From CAVXTT01 sp963764685 (GTDB lineage Bacteria > Bacteroidota > Ignavibacteria > Ignavibacteriales > Ignavibacteriaceae): 64,000 bases of DNA. Location of the stretch: positions 248,001-312,000 of the forward strand of contig CAVXTT010000019.1 in NCBI GenBank assembly GCA_963764685.1, read 5' to 3'. The notes below the pieces were generated by a model, which made no database searches, had not been told where the DNA came from, and saw only the letters and a list, made by a program, of their open reading frames with translations. The position numbers and the translations under genes are program-made. Positions 10,201 to 17,463 of the stretch are shown one piece after another. How positions within the stretch are numbered: position 1 is the stretch's first letter; each line of letters begins with the position of its first letter.

Positions 10201-10511
10201 TCGCACCGGGCTGTTTTTCTTTCCACGTACCAGAAATTTGTACCGTCAAACGTAAGACCCTGTGATTCCCTTAAACTGGGGTAATTTATATTTATAGAAT
10301 CGACCAGCTGACCGGAAGCATTTACTGCATAGAACTTTCTTGCCCCCGTCGTGCTGCTGCCAGAAGAGATCCAGTATTTACCCAGACCATACGCCATTCC
10401 ATAAGCTGAATTCCAGTATACCCCTGAAGGGAGTGATACTGTTTCTATAAGGCTTTGTGAATGGGAAGAAATTGTAAAGAGAAGAAATAAAAGAAGAAAT
10501 AGTTTTTTCAT
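7293..10511 (-). CDS. T9SS-sorted multidomain protein (choice-of-anchor D and FG-GAP/PQQ-like propeller)
   Basis: Large secreted protein of 1072 residues. The signal peptide (MKKLFLLLFLLFTISSHS) is followed by a first propeller-like region (about 20-270). Two ASH/HYDIN-like choice-of-anchor D domains come next (about 275-365 and 375-480), marked by IDFGNVQVDSTLTSEVFIKN and NYGSADLEIDSITLG. A second propeller with FG-GAP/PQQ-like repeats spans about 485-860 (DINGDGFDDAIA, DINGDGHQDIIAG, DWNNDGIPDVVA, DVNGNGVDDILI). The DxNxDGxxD loops resemble calcium-binding FG-GAP repeats. An FnIII-like linker (LNWSTASELNNKGFSIERK) and a T9SS sorting domain (EQNYPNPFNPATIIKYS ... IKKMMLLK) end the protein. 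The likely location is the cell surface or medium. Partner and function are unknown. Confidence 0.87.
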   Translation of the reverse strand: MKKLFLLLFLLFTISSHSQSLIETVSLPSGVYWNSAYGMAYGLGKYWISSGSSTTGARKFYAVNASGQLVDSININYPSLRESQGLTFDGTNFWYVERKTARCDFFKVSPAGVVLDSVRTTTLSGTSAGWYVGGAGWDGDGLWFSVYYPDANAKLYKMNVESQTLVDSIPVFGLQPQGITCKADTLFYVMEDFPSGSAQERIYAVDIANHDTLFSWHVPNLQGTTQSPRGLAWDGSYFWLLAKPVGAGSGRELFKYNLAGSGTPAIQMLTPSIDFGNVQVDSTLTSEVFIKNYGTADLIITSATAAVNVFSVLETFPVVIKPDSIKSLTVAFHPINYQVYSDSIKFYHNDPNFSYSKTYVTGHGVYTAPFAGLSQASINYGSKRINSTSYQELTITNYGSADLEIDSITLGTSYFYFENLNVPVVLDSIQSITFRVWFNPEQLTAYNDNIKIYSNASNGSVILVPITGTGINLNPALGTIIWQGQIPANPVTSYQDYQIDAIATIQDINGDGFDDAIACSENYWIIAFNGNSSFGGDILWKFNTYNTNNDAGSVDYQQALYIISDINGDGHQDIIAGTGGGGETVFAINGKTGEEIWEVGDPVNYDQGDIMAVDASRDWNNDGIPDVVATASGNESTGNGRFSVFCFEGRHGTELWRVDQSAQQKLKYQVAVVENGAAAGSRVGTTNELTGIGSTGTLIWSFPTTGTPWAVTSIQNLGGDSDRDYLVGTTTGQIYVVASNTGTQIWNTNIGNVFIEDVYVVPDVNGNGVDDILISGISPNVFMLEGLTGLVIWSNYTGGNILGKNKLGDINGDAIPEAVTASLNGMMYVYNGKTGTELFNYTWGTSSNPPEQIVRLPEIYGGGAGEFVAGSRDGRFIAFSGGPDGIVPVEFETFTAAANGTGAILNWSTASELNNKGFSIERKNAEGEFTAVAFIEGKGSTTEKSSYFYEDAGLSYGDYTYRLKQIDFDGTFTYSPEVEVSVGLPVKYTLEQNYPNPFNPATIIKYSLPFDGAVNLSIYNSLGEKVTTIVNEVKKAGNYEINFNASSLASGVYFYRLEAGSFVSIKKMMLLK

Positions 10512-10545
10512 TGGACACCTATATGAGAATAAAATTACTAACTAA

Positions 10546-10953
10546 TCAAAAACGCGGATGAGCACTACACCAGCTTTTAATATATTCGGCTATTGCAGTT
10601 GTCGGGGCACCGGGAGTAAATAATTCTCCCGTCCCTGATTTTTTTAATTCATTGATATCTTCTTCCGGAATAATACCCCCGCCCGTAAGAAGAACATCAT
10701 TTAATCCTTTTTCTTTCATTAAACCAAGTATTTTAGGGAAAATGGTCATATGTGCACCGGATAAAATGCTTATCCCGATTACATCAACATCTTCCTGAAC
10801 GGCAGCTTCAACTATCATTTCGGGCGTCTGCCTTAAACCCGTGTAAATAACTTCCATTCCTGCATCTCTTAATGCGGCAGCAATAACTTTTGCACCGCGG
10901 TCATGTCCATCAAGTCCTGCCTTTGCTACTAATACTCTTATTTTTTTATCCAT
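10546..10953 (-). CDS. Stand-alone cobalamin-binding domain protein (methylmalonyl-CoA mutase C-terminal type)
   Basis: Small protein of 135 residues made only of the B12-binding Rossmann domain found at the C-terminus of methylmalonyl-CoA mutase. The DxHxxG motif is present as D15-G-H17-D-R-G20 (AKAGLDGHDRGAKV), with His17 the expected lower axial cobalt ligand. SILSGAH and LTGGGIIPEED are the other nucleotide-loop segments. In related bacteria such a separate small subunit pairs with a catalytic mutase encoded elsewhere; no mutase large subunit lies in this window. The start at 10953 is preferred over 10998 because AAGGAT lies 6 bases before it and it begins exactly at the domain. It follows the HIT gene by 10 bases. 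Confidence 0.9.
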   Translation of the reverse strand: MDKKIRVLVAKAGLDGHDRGAKVIAAALRDAGMEVIYTGLRQTPEMIVEAAVQEDVDVIGISILSGAHMTIFPKILGLMKEKGLNDVLLTGGGIIPEEDINELKKSGTGELFTPGAPTTAIAEYIKSWCSAHPRF

Positions 10954-10963
10954 TTTGAATCCT

Positions 10964-11377
10964 TTATTGATTGATCTTATTTCTGATCTTTCCTGCAAAT
11001 TCTTTCATCAAACCATCAGAATATTGTTTAAGGTTAACACGGAATTTAAAGTCATCATTCTTATAACGGGGTATGATATGGAAGTGGAAATGATAAATAG
11101 TTTGTCCTGCAGCGGAACCGTTATTGGCAAGAATATTAAAACCTTCAGGCATAAGACTTTCTTTTATTGCAGCAGTGATCATCTGAGTTATATTAATAAG
11201 AAGCTGCAGCTGAGAGGATGGGACATCTAAAAAATTTTCATAATGCTTACGGGGTACTATAAGCGAGTGCCCGAAATTAAAAGGTCTGATATCAAGGAAA
11301 GCAATGGTGTCCTGATCTTCATATAGTATTTCTGCTTTCTCTGTCCCACTTACTATTTCGCAAAATACACAATTCAT
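10964..11377 (-). CDS. HIT-family (histidine triad) nucleotide hydrolase
   Basis: Cytosolic HIT protein of 137 residues. The N-terminus carries the CVFCEIVSG segment and the C-terminal half the histidine triad in IYHFHFHIIPRY (H-x-H-x-H). The family hydrolyses nucleoside phosphoramidates or dinucleotide polyphosphates, with the middle His as nucleophile. The Cys pair CVFC at residues 3-6 matches the zinc-binding Hint/Fhit-like subgroup, although the other zinc ligands were not checked. It is cotranscribed with the B12-binding protein gene 10 bases downstream. The substrate is not determinable from sequence. Confidence 0.9.
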   Translation of the reverse strand: MNCVFCEIVSGTEKAEILYEDQDTIAFLDIRPFNFGHSLIVPRKHYENFLDVPSSQLQLLINITQMITAAIKESLMPEGFNILANNGSAAGQTIYHFHFHIIPRYKNDDFKFRVNLKQYSDGLMKEFAGKIRNKINQ

Positions 11378-11475
11378 AGATCTTTAAAATAACTCTTTAA
11401 TTTAATCCCGCAAAGAAAAAAGGACTATGATTCACAGGATTTAAGGATTTTATCGGTTAAAAAGATGATTTTTAT

Positions 11476-12426
11476 TTATAAATAGACTTCTCTTTTACCA
11501 AAAACTCCGAACAATCCGCCGGTATGAATGAAGATATTTTTCATTCCCTCTCCTTTTGTAAGGAAATGATCGTAATAGGCATTAAATGCTTTTGCTGTGT
11601 AAGCCGGGTCCAACAAAATTCCAGAAGACATTGCAAATCTTTTTACCAGTTCGATTTTATGACGTGCAATTTTTTTATAACCCTCTTCTGAATACCCATC
11701 AATAATAATAAGATTATCAGGATTAATTTTTATGTTCTTTTTATTTTCAAGACGGCAGGCTTCAGCGAGTGTTAATATTTTTGTCCTGATAATTTCAGCA
11801 GGATACAAAACATTAACGGCATAGATTTTTAATTTAAGTGAACTAACAGCAGCTGCATATAACAAGCCTGCTGCTGTGCCTCCTGTACCGGCAGCAATAG
11901 TTATTCCTTCAATTGATTTCAGATTTATCTGCTGTTTCATTTCTTCGAGACAATCTGCATAGCCCAGTATTCCTGAGGTGGTTGAACCCCCTTCCGGGAT
12001 TACAAAAACCCTTTTCCCTGATCGCTCCAGTTTCATTTTTTCCTTTAACATTACCTCATTCACTTCATGATACTGTTTTTTATCCAGGTAAGTAATTTCC
12101 GCACCATAGAGCCTGGAAAGAAAAAGGTTCCCGTCGGGATCGGAAGCATCCTTCCCCCATAAAAACAATCTTGTCCTGAAACCGGTTTTTGCCGCAGCAA
12201 TTGTAGTGGCCCTCGCGTGGTTCGACTGCACTGCCCCGCAGGTAAAAATTATATCCGCTTTTTCTTTTTTTGCCTGGCAGAGGAGATATTCGAGCTTCCT
12301 GATTTTATTTCCGGAAAGTTCCACCCCAGTGAGATCATCCCGCTTGATTAAAAATCTATTTCCTTCAAATTGAATTTTTTCCAAAGGAGTAGGAGTATTG
12401 GCGAGTTTTAATTTTTTAAGTGGCAT
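11476..12426 (-). CDS. PLP-dependent ACC deaminase / D-cysteine desulfhydrase family enzyme
   Basis: Pyridoxal-phosphate enzyme of the tryptophan-synthase-beta fold, 316 residues from the chosen start. Hallmarks are LANTPTPLEKIQ at the N-terminus, FLIKRDDLTGVELSGNKIRKLEY with Lys41 as the likely Schiff-base lysine, CGAVQSNHARA around 65-75, and GTGGTAAGL as phosphate-binding loop. Members either deaminate 1-aminocyclopropane-1-carboxylate or desulfurate D-cysteine; by eye the family cannot be split further, and D-cysteine desulfhydrase is the commoner activity in bacteria. A longer frame to 12522 exists, but the family begins at the LxxTPTPLE segment, so the ATG at 12426 is preferred. Confidence 0.88.
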   Translation of the reverse strand: MPLKKLKLANTPTPLEKIQFEGNRFLIKRDDLTGVELSGNKIRKLEYLLCQAKKEKADIIFTCGAVQSNHARATTIAAAKTGFRTRLFLWGKDASDPDGNLFLSRLYGAEITYLDKKQYHEVNEVMLKEKMKLERSGKRVFVIPEGGSTTSGILGYADCLEEMKQQINLKSIEGITIAAGTGGTAAGLLYAAAVSSLKLKIYAVNVLYPAEIIRTKILTLAEACRLENKKNIKINPDNLIIIDGYSEEGYKKIARHKIELVKRFAMSSGILLDPAYTAKAFNAYYDHFLTKGEGMKNIFIHTGGLFGVFGKREVYL

Positions 12427-12627
12427 TTTAATTCCGGAATATTTTGAGTATGGCAGGTTTAAAATAAGAAATTGCAGGACTGTATCTAGTGCGTGTAACT
12501 TTATGAGATTACGGATCGTCATTTGGTCTTTGAGATTTTATTATATGCAAAAAGACAACAACTAGTACCTTGAATCCCGCTTGACTGCGATATGGATGCG
12601 GCATGACTGCGACAAATATCCCTTTTA

Positions 12628-12671
12628 GCCGCACTCATGCCGCACGCATGCCGCACCCATGCCGCACCCAG
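12628..12671. repeat. 11-bp tandem array GCCGCACNCAT x4
   Basis: Four head-to-tail copies of an 11-mer (GCCGCACTCAT, GCCGCACGCAT, GCCGCACCCAT, GCCGCACCCAG) in the gap between kdsB and the PLP enzyme gene. The rest of 12427-12788 holds nothing recognisable. Confidence 0.85.
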
Positions 12672-12788
12672 AGAGTAATAATGAGACAATAAAAGTATTA
12701 GTCTTTAGAAGATATATTAATTGTGAGTTAACAATAATTGAGGAAACTAACTATAAAAGGGAAAAAAGCATTTAAAGGATAGAAAATA

Positions 12789-13544
12789 TTACACGATGAG
12801 GTGGCGGCTATAGTATAATCTGGCTATGGAAAGATCTTCGGGGGTATCCACGGAAAGACTGTCGAATTCTGTTACCACAACTTTAATGCGGAACCCGTTC
12901 TCGAGCATTCTTAATTGCTCCAGGTTTTCTGTCTGTTCCAGATCTGTCTGCTCAAGCTGCGTAAATTTCATCAGGTATTCACGCCTGTAAACATATAAAC
13001 CGATGTGTTTATAAATATCTGTTTTAAGAATTCTTTCCAGGTTAGTTCTTGCATCCCTTACATAAGGAATTGGCGAGCGTGAAAAATAGAGAGCAAAGTT
13101 GTTGTAATCGAATACAACTTTTACAACCGAAGGAGATTTCAGCTCTTCAACTGTTTCAATTTTTTTTGCGAGAGTACATACATTGACTGAGGGATCGAAT
13201 AAAAGAGGTTCTATTGCCTCATCGATCATTCTTCCCGGTATGAAAGGTTCGTCCCCCTGGATGTTGACAATTATTTTTGCATCGGGAAAATTTTTTGCGA
13301 CTTCAGCGATGCGGTCAGAACCGGTCTTTATATCTTTGGAGGTCATTATTGCCTTCGCTCCGAATCCCCGTACAGTCTCAGCTACTTTTTCATCATCTAC
13401 GGCAACAACTATTTCATTTATCAGCTTTGCCTTTAATGCATTTTCATAAGTATGCCTGATCATCGGCCTGCCGCCTATATCTGCAAGCGGTTTTCCCATT
13501 AACCGTGTGGAGGCAAATCTTGCAGGAATTATTCCAATAATCAT
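12789..13544 (-). CDS. kdsB: 3-deoxy-manno-octulosonate cytidylyltransferase (CMP-KDO synthetase)
   Basis: Activates KDO with CTP to CMP-KDO for lipopolysaccharide inner core synthesis in the cytosol. The 251-residue length matches the family. The N-terminal nucleotide loop IPARFASTRLMGKPL (residues 6-20) is typical, followed by IVVAVDDEKV, TSKDIKTGSDRIAE, NIQGDEPFI (magnesium-binding Asp) and YFSRSPIPYVRD. The C-terminal SVDTPEDL is also characteristic. It is 50 bases downstream of plsC on the same strand, making a short envelope-biogenesis group. Its presence indicates an LPS-bearing outer membrane. Confidence 0.96.
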   Translation of the reverse strand: MIIGIIPARFASTRLMGKPLADIGGRPMIRHTYENALKAKLINEIVVAVDDEKVAETVRGFGAKAIMTSKDIKTGSDRIAEVAKNFPDAKIIVNIQGDEPFIPGRMIDEAIEPLLFDPSVNVCTLAKKIETVEELKSPSVVKVVFDYNNFALYFSRSPIPYVRDARTNLERILKTDIYKHIGLYVYRREYLMKFTQLEQTDLEQTENLEQLRMLENGFRIKVVVTEFDSLSVDTPEDLSIARLYYSRHLIV

Positions 13545-13594
13545 TTTTTGTGCTTTGTATAAATCAGCATTAAATAAACAGCTTTGTTAATTTA

Positions 13595-14311
13595 TTAAAC
13601 TGCATTCACCTTTTCCAATGAACCGATAATAATATTTCTTACTTCTTCCATCAGATCGATCTCATCTTTTCTGGTTTTGATTTCAGCGACAGGTATAGGT
13701 TTATGAAAATGAACCTTTATAGTCCCGCCTTTAATATTAAATTTCCCTTTCGGCAGAAGCTTATCCGAACCGCTGATAGTAACGGGGACAACCGGGTATC
13801 CTGTTTTTGTGGCAAGATAAAAAGCGCCTCTTTTAAATAACTGCACTTCCCCGCTGGGACTCCTTGTCCCTTCCGGAAACACCGTAGCCGACATATTTTT
13901 CTTTGCCATCAATTCCTTCGCTTCTTCAATGCTCTGCATTGCCTTTTCGGCATTCTGCCTGTCGATCATTATATAAGGACCAGTCTTTAACTGCCAACCG
14001 AAGAAAGGAATTTTAGAAAGTTCTTTTTTAAATACAATGCTCATCCTGTTCGGTATGGCATACTGAAGTGCCGGAATATCAAACTGGCTGGCGTGGTTTG
14101 ATGCAAAAACATAAACGGCATTTCTGTCAATATTTTCTAGTCCGCTCACCTTTAACTTAACTCCTGCTATAAGAAGTATTCCTTTGCTGAAAACTTTAGA
14201 GAGACCCATATACAACACGTGAGACTTGTCGAGACTGAAAAGCAGTGCAAATATTGAGCATATAAGAGTATATATAATAATTAAAATTAATTTGATATAG
14301 CTGAGTATCAT
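13595..14311 (-). CDS. plsC: 1-acyl-sn-glycerol-3-phosphate acyltransferase
   Basis: Transfers an acyl chain to lysophosphatidic acid to give phosphatidic acid at the inner membrane. The 238-residue protein begins with a hydrophobic segment (residues 1-27). It carries the acyltransferase motifs NHASQFD (72-78, the HxxxxD catalytic pair His73-Asp78), PFFGWQLK, and FPEGTRSPSG (145-154) for glycerol-phosphate binding. PVVPVTISGSDKLLPKG is the usual later block. The start lies 3 bases past the stop of the Ste24-like protease gene, so the two are likely cotranscribed. Confidence 0.93.
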   Translation of the reverse strand: MILSYIKLILIIIYTLICSIFALLFSLDKSHVLYMGLSKVFSKGILLIAGVKLKVSGLENIDRNAVYVFASNHASQFDIPALQYAIPNRMSIVFKKELSKIPFFGWQLKTGPYIMIDRQNAEKAMQSIEEAKELMAKKNMSATVFPEGTRSPSGEVQLFKRGAFYLATKTGYPVVPVTISGSDKLLPKGKFNIKGGTIKVHFHKPIPVAEIKTRKDEIDLMEEVRNIIIGSLEKVNAV

Positions 14312-14314
14312 CTT

Positions 14315-15418
14315 TTATAATTTTAAGGTTTCTGCATAACTGGTAATGGCCGCAAGCCGGTTCTTTATCGAGGGATGAGAGTAAAAGAACCATTCGACAA
14401 AAGGATGGGGATCTTTATCACCGAGATTCTGATCAGTAAGTTTGGTTAACGTATGCTTGAATGCTTCCGGCTTTCCTGTCGAAGAAATTGCATATTCATC
14501 TGCTTCATATTCATATTTACGCGAGAGCATATTCGTCAGGGGGTTTATCATAAGACTGATGACCATACCCCACAAAGTTAACAGCGGAAGTGCTGCGACC
14601 TGGTTTATCGAGTGAAATCCAAACCAGGGTAATGAGCTTTTATAAAGCTCTGCAATAATGAAAAGAGTAAAAAAGCTTGAGGCAGTTCCAATGATTATAT
14701 TTTTTACGATGTGTTTTTTCTTGTAATGCCCGAGTTCGTGGGCAATAACAGTTTCAATTTCATCTTCGGAATAATTATCGAGGAGATTATCTCCCAGAAG
14801 TATTCTTTTTGATTTTCCAAGTCCCGTAAATGCCGCATTAGCCTTCCGGGTATTCTTGCTCATATCAAACTTAAATACATTCTGGACCTTAATTCCTGAA
14901 TCAACAGCAAGCTTTTTTATCCTGGCAACAAGTTCAGTTTCCTCGACCGGTGTTATTTTATAAAACAGTGGAAGAATAAATACCGGTACAATCCGTGCGA
15001 GGATGACGGATATGATGAACATTCCGAGAGCAAAGGGGAGCCACCAGAGGTTACCAAATTTATTTAAAGAGTAGAAAAAAAATAAAAGTATTGGTATACC
15101 GATCACCAGGGATATCAAAATACCCTTCACGTTCTCCCATATCCATTTCAGAAATGTCTGATTTGAAAGATTATATTTATGCTCAAGTATAAACTGCGAA
15201 TAATAGCTTACCGGGAAGAAAAGAATACCCATTGCGAGTCCCGTAACCCCGGCATACAACAACAGAAGAATATAGTCATCTCCGGTGAACCTGGTTAAAT
15301 AATTATAAAGACTACTACTTAACCCAGTAGAAACAAAAAGCAGGATCAGAATGAATGTAACAACTCCCCTTGAAATCCCGATAGCAAGCTTGGTATTATT
15401 ATATTTTTTATAGTCCAT
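14315..15418 (-). CDS. M48 family (Ste24/CAAX prenyl protease-like) membrane metallopeptidase
   Basis: Integral membrane zinc protease of 367 residues. The zinc site is IAHELGHYKKKH, with HExxH at about 227-231 and the third ligand in YEYEADEYA at about 302-309. Upstream, VFKFDMSKNTRKANAAFTG and SKRILLGDNLL match Ste24-type proteins rather than HtpX. Several transmembrane segments are visible, at about residues 15-35, 50-75, 95-120 and 125-145, with more after the HExxH helix. In eukaryotes Ste24 processes prenylated proteins; bacterial homologues are thought to act in membrane protein quality control, which is inference here. It is the first gene of a plsC-kdsB group and starts next to the repeat mosaic at 15.4-15.9 kb. 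Confidence 0.9.
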   Translation of the reverse strand: MDYKKYNNTKLAIGISRGVVTFILILLFVSTGLSSSLYNYLTRFTGDDYILLLLYAGVTGLAMGILFFPVSYYSQFILEHKYNLSNQTFLKWIWENVKGILISLVIGIPILLFFFYSLNKFGNLWWLPFALGMFIISVILARIVPVFILPLFYKITPVEETELVARIKKLAVDSGIKVQNVFKFDMSKNTRKANAAFTGLGKSKRILLGDNLLDNYSEDEIETVIAHELGHYKKKHIVKNIIIGTASSFFTLFIIAELYKSSLPWFGFHSINQVAALPLLTLWGMVISLMINPLTNMLSRKYEYEADEYAISSTGKPEAFKHTLTKLTDQNLGDKDPHPFVEWFFYSHPSIKNRLAAITSYAETLKL

Positions 15419-15457
15419 ATTTAAAGATAGTTACAGCGTGAAAGGTAATCAACGGAA

Positions 15458-15492
15458 TTAGTTCTTAGTTCTTGGTTCTTAGTTCTTAGTCG
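15458..15492. repeat. Heptamer array (TTAGTTC)5
   Basis: Five head-to-tail 7-mers: TTAGTTC, TTAGTTC, TTGGTTC, TTAGTTC, TTAGTCG. It leads directly into the first 101-bp direct repeat. The whole 15419-15880 gap is a mosaic of such arrays and palindromic units and contains no gene. Confidence 0.88.
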
Positions 15493-15592
15493 ATTTGTAA
15501 GGAACGGTTAGCAACCGTTCCGCCTCTTACGATATATCTGGCTTGATTTAAATAAGCTCTGTTATCTGACACGTAAGGGGCAGGTATGAATC
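15492..15592. repeat. 101-bp dispersed repeat, copy 1
   Basis: Starts GATTTGTAAGG, contains the palindrome GGAACGGTTAGCAACCGTTCC, and ends GTAAGGGGCAGGTATGAATC. It differs from copy 2 at only four of 101 positions. Confidence 0.9.
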
Positions 15593-15616
15593 TTGCTTAG
15601 GTCTTAGTACTTAGTT

Positions 15617-15717
15617 GATTTGTAAGGAACGGTTAGTAACCGTTCCGCCTCTTACGATATATCTGACTTGATTGAAATAAGCTCTGTTATCTGACACGTA
15701 AGGGGCAGGCATGAATC
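15617..15717. repeat. 101-bp dispersed repeat, copy 2
   Basis: Direct repeat of 15492-15592, offset by 125 bases, with a degenerate heptamer array (TTAGGTC, TTAGTAC, TTAGTTG) in front of it. Confidence 0.9.
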
Positions 15718-15721
15718 GTTC

Positions 15722-15756
15722 TTGGTTATTAGTTCTTAGTTCTTGGTTTTTAGTCG
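15722..15756. repeat. Heptamer array, second copy
   Basis: Five 7-mers: TTGGTTA, TTAGTTC, TTAGTTC, TTGGTTT, TTAGTCG, again followed by GATTT. Here the 101-bp unit does not follow. Confidence 0.85.
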
Positions 15757-15807
15757 ATTTTTAAGCTTACAAATGACTAACCTTAATTTCCGTCTCTGTA
15801 CACCAAG

Positions 15808-15868
15808 GCGGAACGGTTGCTAACCGTTCCTTACAAAACTAAGAACTAACAAGGAACTAAGAACTGAT
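15808..15868. repeat. Inverted partial copy of the palindrome-heptamer unit
   Basis: Reads GCGGAACGGTTGCTAACCGTTCCTTACAAA followed by ACTAAGAACTAAC and GAACTAAGAACTGATT in pieces. It is the reverse complement of the heptamer array plus palindrome seen at 15458-15525, so the mosaic is bounded by oppositely oriented copies. Confidence 0.8.
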
Positions 15869-15880
15869 TTCGTGAGGGGG

Positions 15881-15915
15881 GACTAAAAAAAACTCCTGCA
15901 CTAAGGCAGGAGTTT
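15881..15915 (-). terminator. Intrinsic terminator after the small secreted protein pair
   Basis: AAACTCCTGC / GCAGGAGTTT stem (10 bp) with a six-base loop. On the minus strand it is followed by seven or more T. It lies 25 bases past the stop at 15941. Confidence 0.88.
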
Positions 15916-15940
15916 ATAATTATTTATATATGGGGAACGC

Positions 15941-16294
15941 TTATTTCTTCGGAGCGTCTGTTTTGTTGCTGTCATCTGTTTTGCTGTTGTCGTCTGTCTT
16001 GGTTTTATCCGCGCTGCAGCATCCCTTATCATCTTTCATAGCATCTTTATGGTCCGTAACTTTTACTTCCTTCTTTACTACAACAGTTTTATTATTATCA
16101 CCTAGAGCACCGGCAACTTCTATGGGTTCCACTGTCTCTATTGTTGATACAGTTTTTTCTGTATCGCAATGTTTGGTGTCTTTAGTAACTTCGGTTGTTT
16201 CTTTGGCACATTTCTTTGCACAATCTTCAGACTGTGCATTAATGCCTGCAGAAAACAGAACAAATAACAGTGCCGCGAATAGTAATTTTAACAT
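15941..16294 (-). CDS. Small secreted Thr/Lys/Asp-rich protein with Cys pairs
   Basis: Unrecognised 117-residue protein. It has a signal peptide (MLKLLFAALLFVLFSAGINA) and then a low-complexity, highly charged body. Cysteines occur in EDCAKKCAKE, KHCDTEK and KGCCSADK, a spacing that could bind metal or form disulfides. The C-terminus is a run of KTDDNSKTDDSNKTD-like repeats. It lies 12 bases downstream of the YHS-domain gene, shares its terminator and has the same kind of N-terminal export signal, so the two probably work together. A metal- or redox-related role is only an inference from this pairing. Confidence 0.7.
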   Translation of the reverse strand: MLKLLFAALLFVLFSAGINAQSEDCAKKCAKETTEVTKDTKHCDTEKTVSTIETVEPIEVAGALGDNNKTVVVKKEVKVTDHKDAMKDDKGCCSADKTKTDDNSKTDDSNKTDAPKK

Positions 16295-16306
16295 TTGAAT
16301 CCTTTC

Positions 16307-16639
16307 TTATTTTTTCTTCTTTAATGATTTTCCGTCTTCGCTTAATCTTGGAATATATTTTTCAGGATCAGCCTTGAACTTTTTTAAACAGCTGTTGCAG
16401 CAAAGCGCATAAGTAACACCCTTATAGGTATATGTCTTTTCCGGGTTGATCTCTTCTCCCGATACAGGACATACAGTATTAAATACTCCTGAATTTTCTT
16501 TTACTGCTACTTTTTGGTCTTCTGTTTTGGTACTAGTTTCTTTTTTTTGTTCGGTTTTCGATTTATCCTGTCCGAAACCGGCAGTGGTAAAAGTTATTCC
16601 CAGTACCAGGACAAGAACACCAAACAATATATTTTTCAT
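16307..16639 (-). CDS. Exported YHS-domain protein (putative metal binding)
   Basis: Protein of 110 residues. The signal peptide (about 1-23, MKNILFGVLVLVLGITFTTA) is followed by a charged linker rich in Lys, Thr and Glu (DKSKTEQKKETSTKTEDQK). A YHS domain then spans about 50-100: NTVCPVSGEEINPEKTYTYK, then YALCCNSCLKKFKADPEKYI. The CPVSG and CCNSC cysteines are the usual metal ligands of this domain, which also occurs in copper ATPases and monooxygenases. Location is likely periplasmic. It is the first gene of a two-gene unit with the Cys-containing small protein downstream. The metal is unknown. Confidence 0.82.
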   Translation of the reverse strand: MKNILFGVLVLVLGITFTTAGFGQDKSKTEQKKETSTKTEDQKVAVKENSGVFNTVCPVSGEEINPEKTYTYKGVTYALCCNSCLKKFKADPEKYIPRLSEDGKSLKKKK

Positions 16640-16686
16640 AATTATTCCTTTCTTATCAATTATTATATATTAAAAATAGTTTACAA

Positions 16687-17463
16687 TCAAATTACTTTAG
16701 CTTCACCTGTCTTAATCCAGCCTGTTTTCCCATCAATAAGCTTTATTTTAGACCAATTATTAAGTTTATCCTCAACGGTAAATTTTAATCCTTCGTGCAC
16801 AATAAATGCATCGGTAGAGGATTCTTCAGGTGAAATTTTTACAGTTACAACATCAGCTGTAATTATTCCCTTAATTTCTTTCACTTCACGGTTATACCTG
16901 ACAATAAATAATGCCAGACCTAAAAGTAATAAAGTTAGAGCGCTGCCTCCTGAAATAAGAGCAGCTCTTTGGCTTCCCGGAGTTCCTGCAAAGAAATAAA
17001 AGCCTGCAGCAGAAAGCACCAGCAGGTAAAAAATAAACAGTATGACAGTCCATTCTTTAAGTGAAAAGAAATTAAGAAGTCCTTCCCACCACTGAAATAG
17101 AAAAAATTCAGGCAGCGTTTCAATCCTATCGATCGTTCTAACATTTGCCAGCGCCAGGTTATGCCTGATATCTTCATCTTTAGGCGAAAGCATTAGTGCT
17201 TTTTCATAATAAAGAATAGAATATCCCAGCTTTCCTATCCTGTAATATGCATTGCCAAGATTGTAAAACAGCTCCGGACTTTCATACCCCTCAGAGATAA
17301 TTTGCTCGTAAAGATTTATCGCTCCCGAAAAATCTTTTAGGAGATAAAGATCATTTGCCTGCTTAAATTTTTCAGAAGGCTTTACATCCGCAGAGATACT
17401 GCCGGTGATCAAGACAATAATTAAAAGAACAAAAGAAAAAGTTCTGTATGTATTAGTTAACAT
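16687..17463 (-). CDS. batE: BatE: TPR and SH3-like membrane protein of the Bat operon
   Basis: Last gene of the Bat operon, 258 residues. The signal peptide (about 1-25) precedes TPR repeats (ANDLYLLKDFSGAINLYEQI; LFYNLGNAYYRIGKLGYSIL; YYEKALMLSPKDEDIRHNLA). Two transmembrane helices follow (about 140-160 and 165-190). A C-terminal SH3-like domain contains KFTVEDKLNNWSKIKL and GKTGWIKTGEAKVI. This order (TPR, two helices, SH3) is that of BatE in Bacteroidota. Its ATG overlaps the end of batD by 11 bases, implying translational coupling. Bat proteins are linked to aerotolerance and stress in Bacteroides; the molecular role is unresolved. Confidence 0.9.
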   Translation of the reverse strand: MLTNTYRTFSFVLLIIVLITGSISADVKPSEKFKQANDLYLLKDFSGAINLYEQIISEGYESPELFYNLGNAYYRIGKLGYSILYYEKALMLSPKDEDIRHNLALANVRTIDRIETLPEFFLFQWWEGLLNFFSLKEWTVILFIFYLLVLSAAGFYFFAGTPGSQRAALISGGSALTLLLLGLALFIVRYNREVKEIKGIITADVVTVKISPEESSTDAFIVHEGLKFTVEDKLNNWSKIKLIDGKTGWIKTGEAKVI

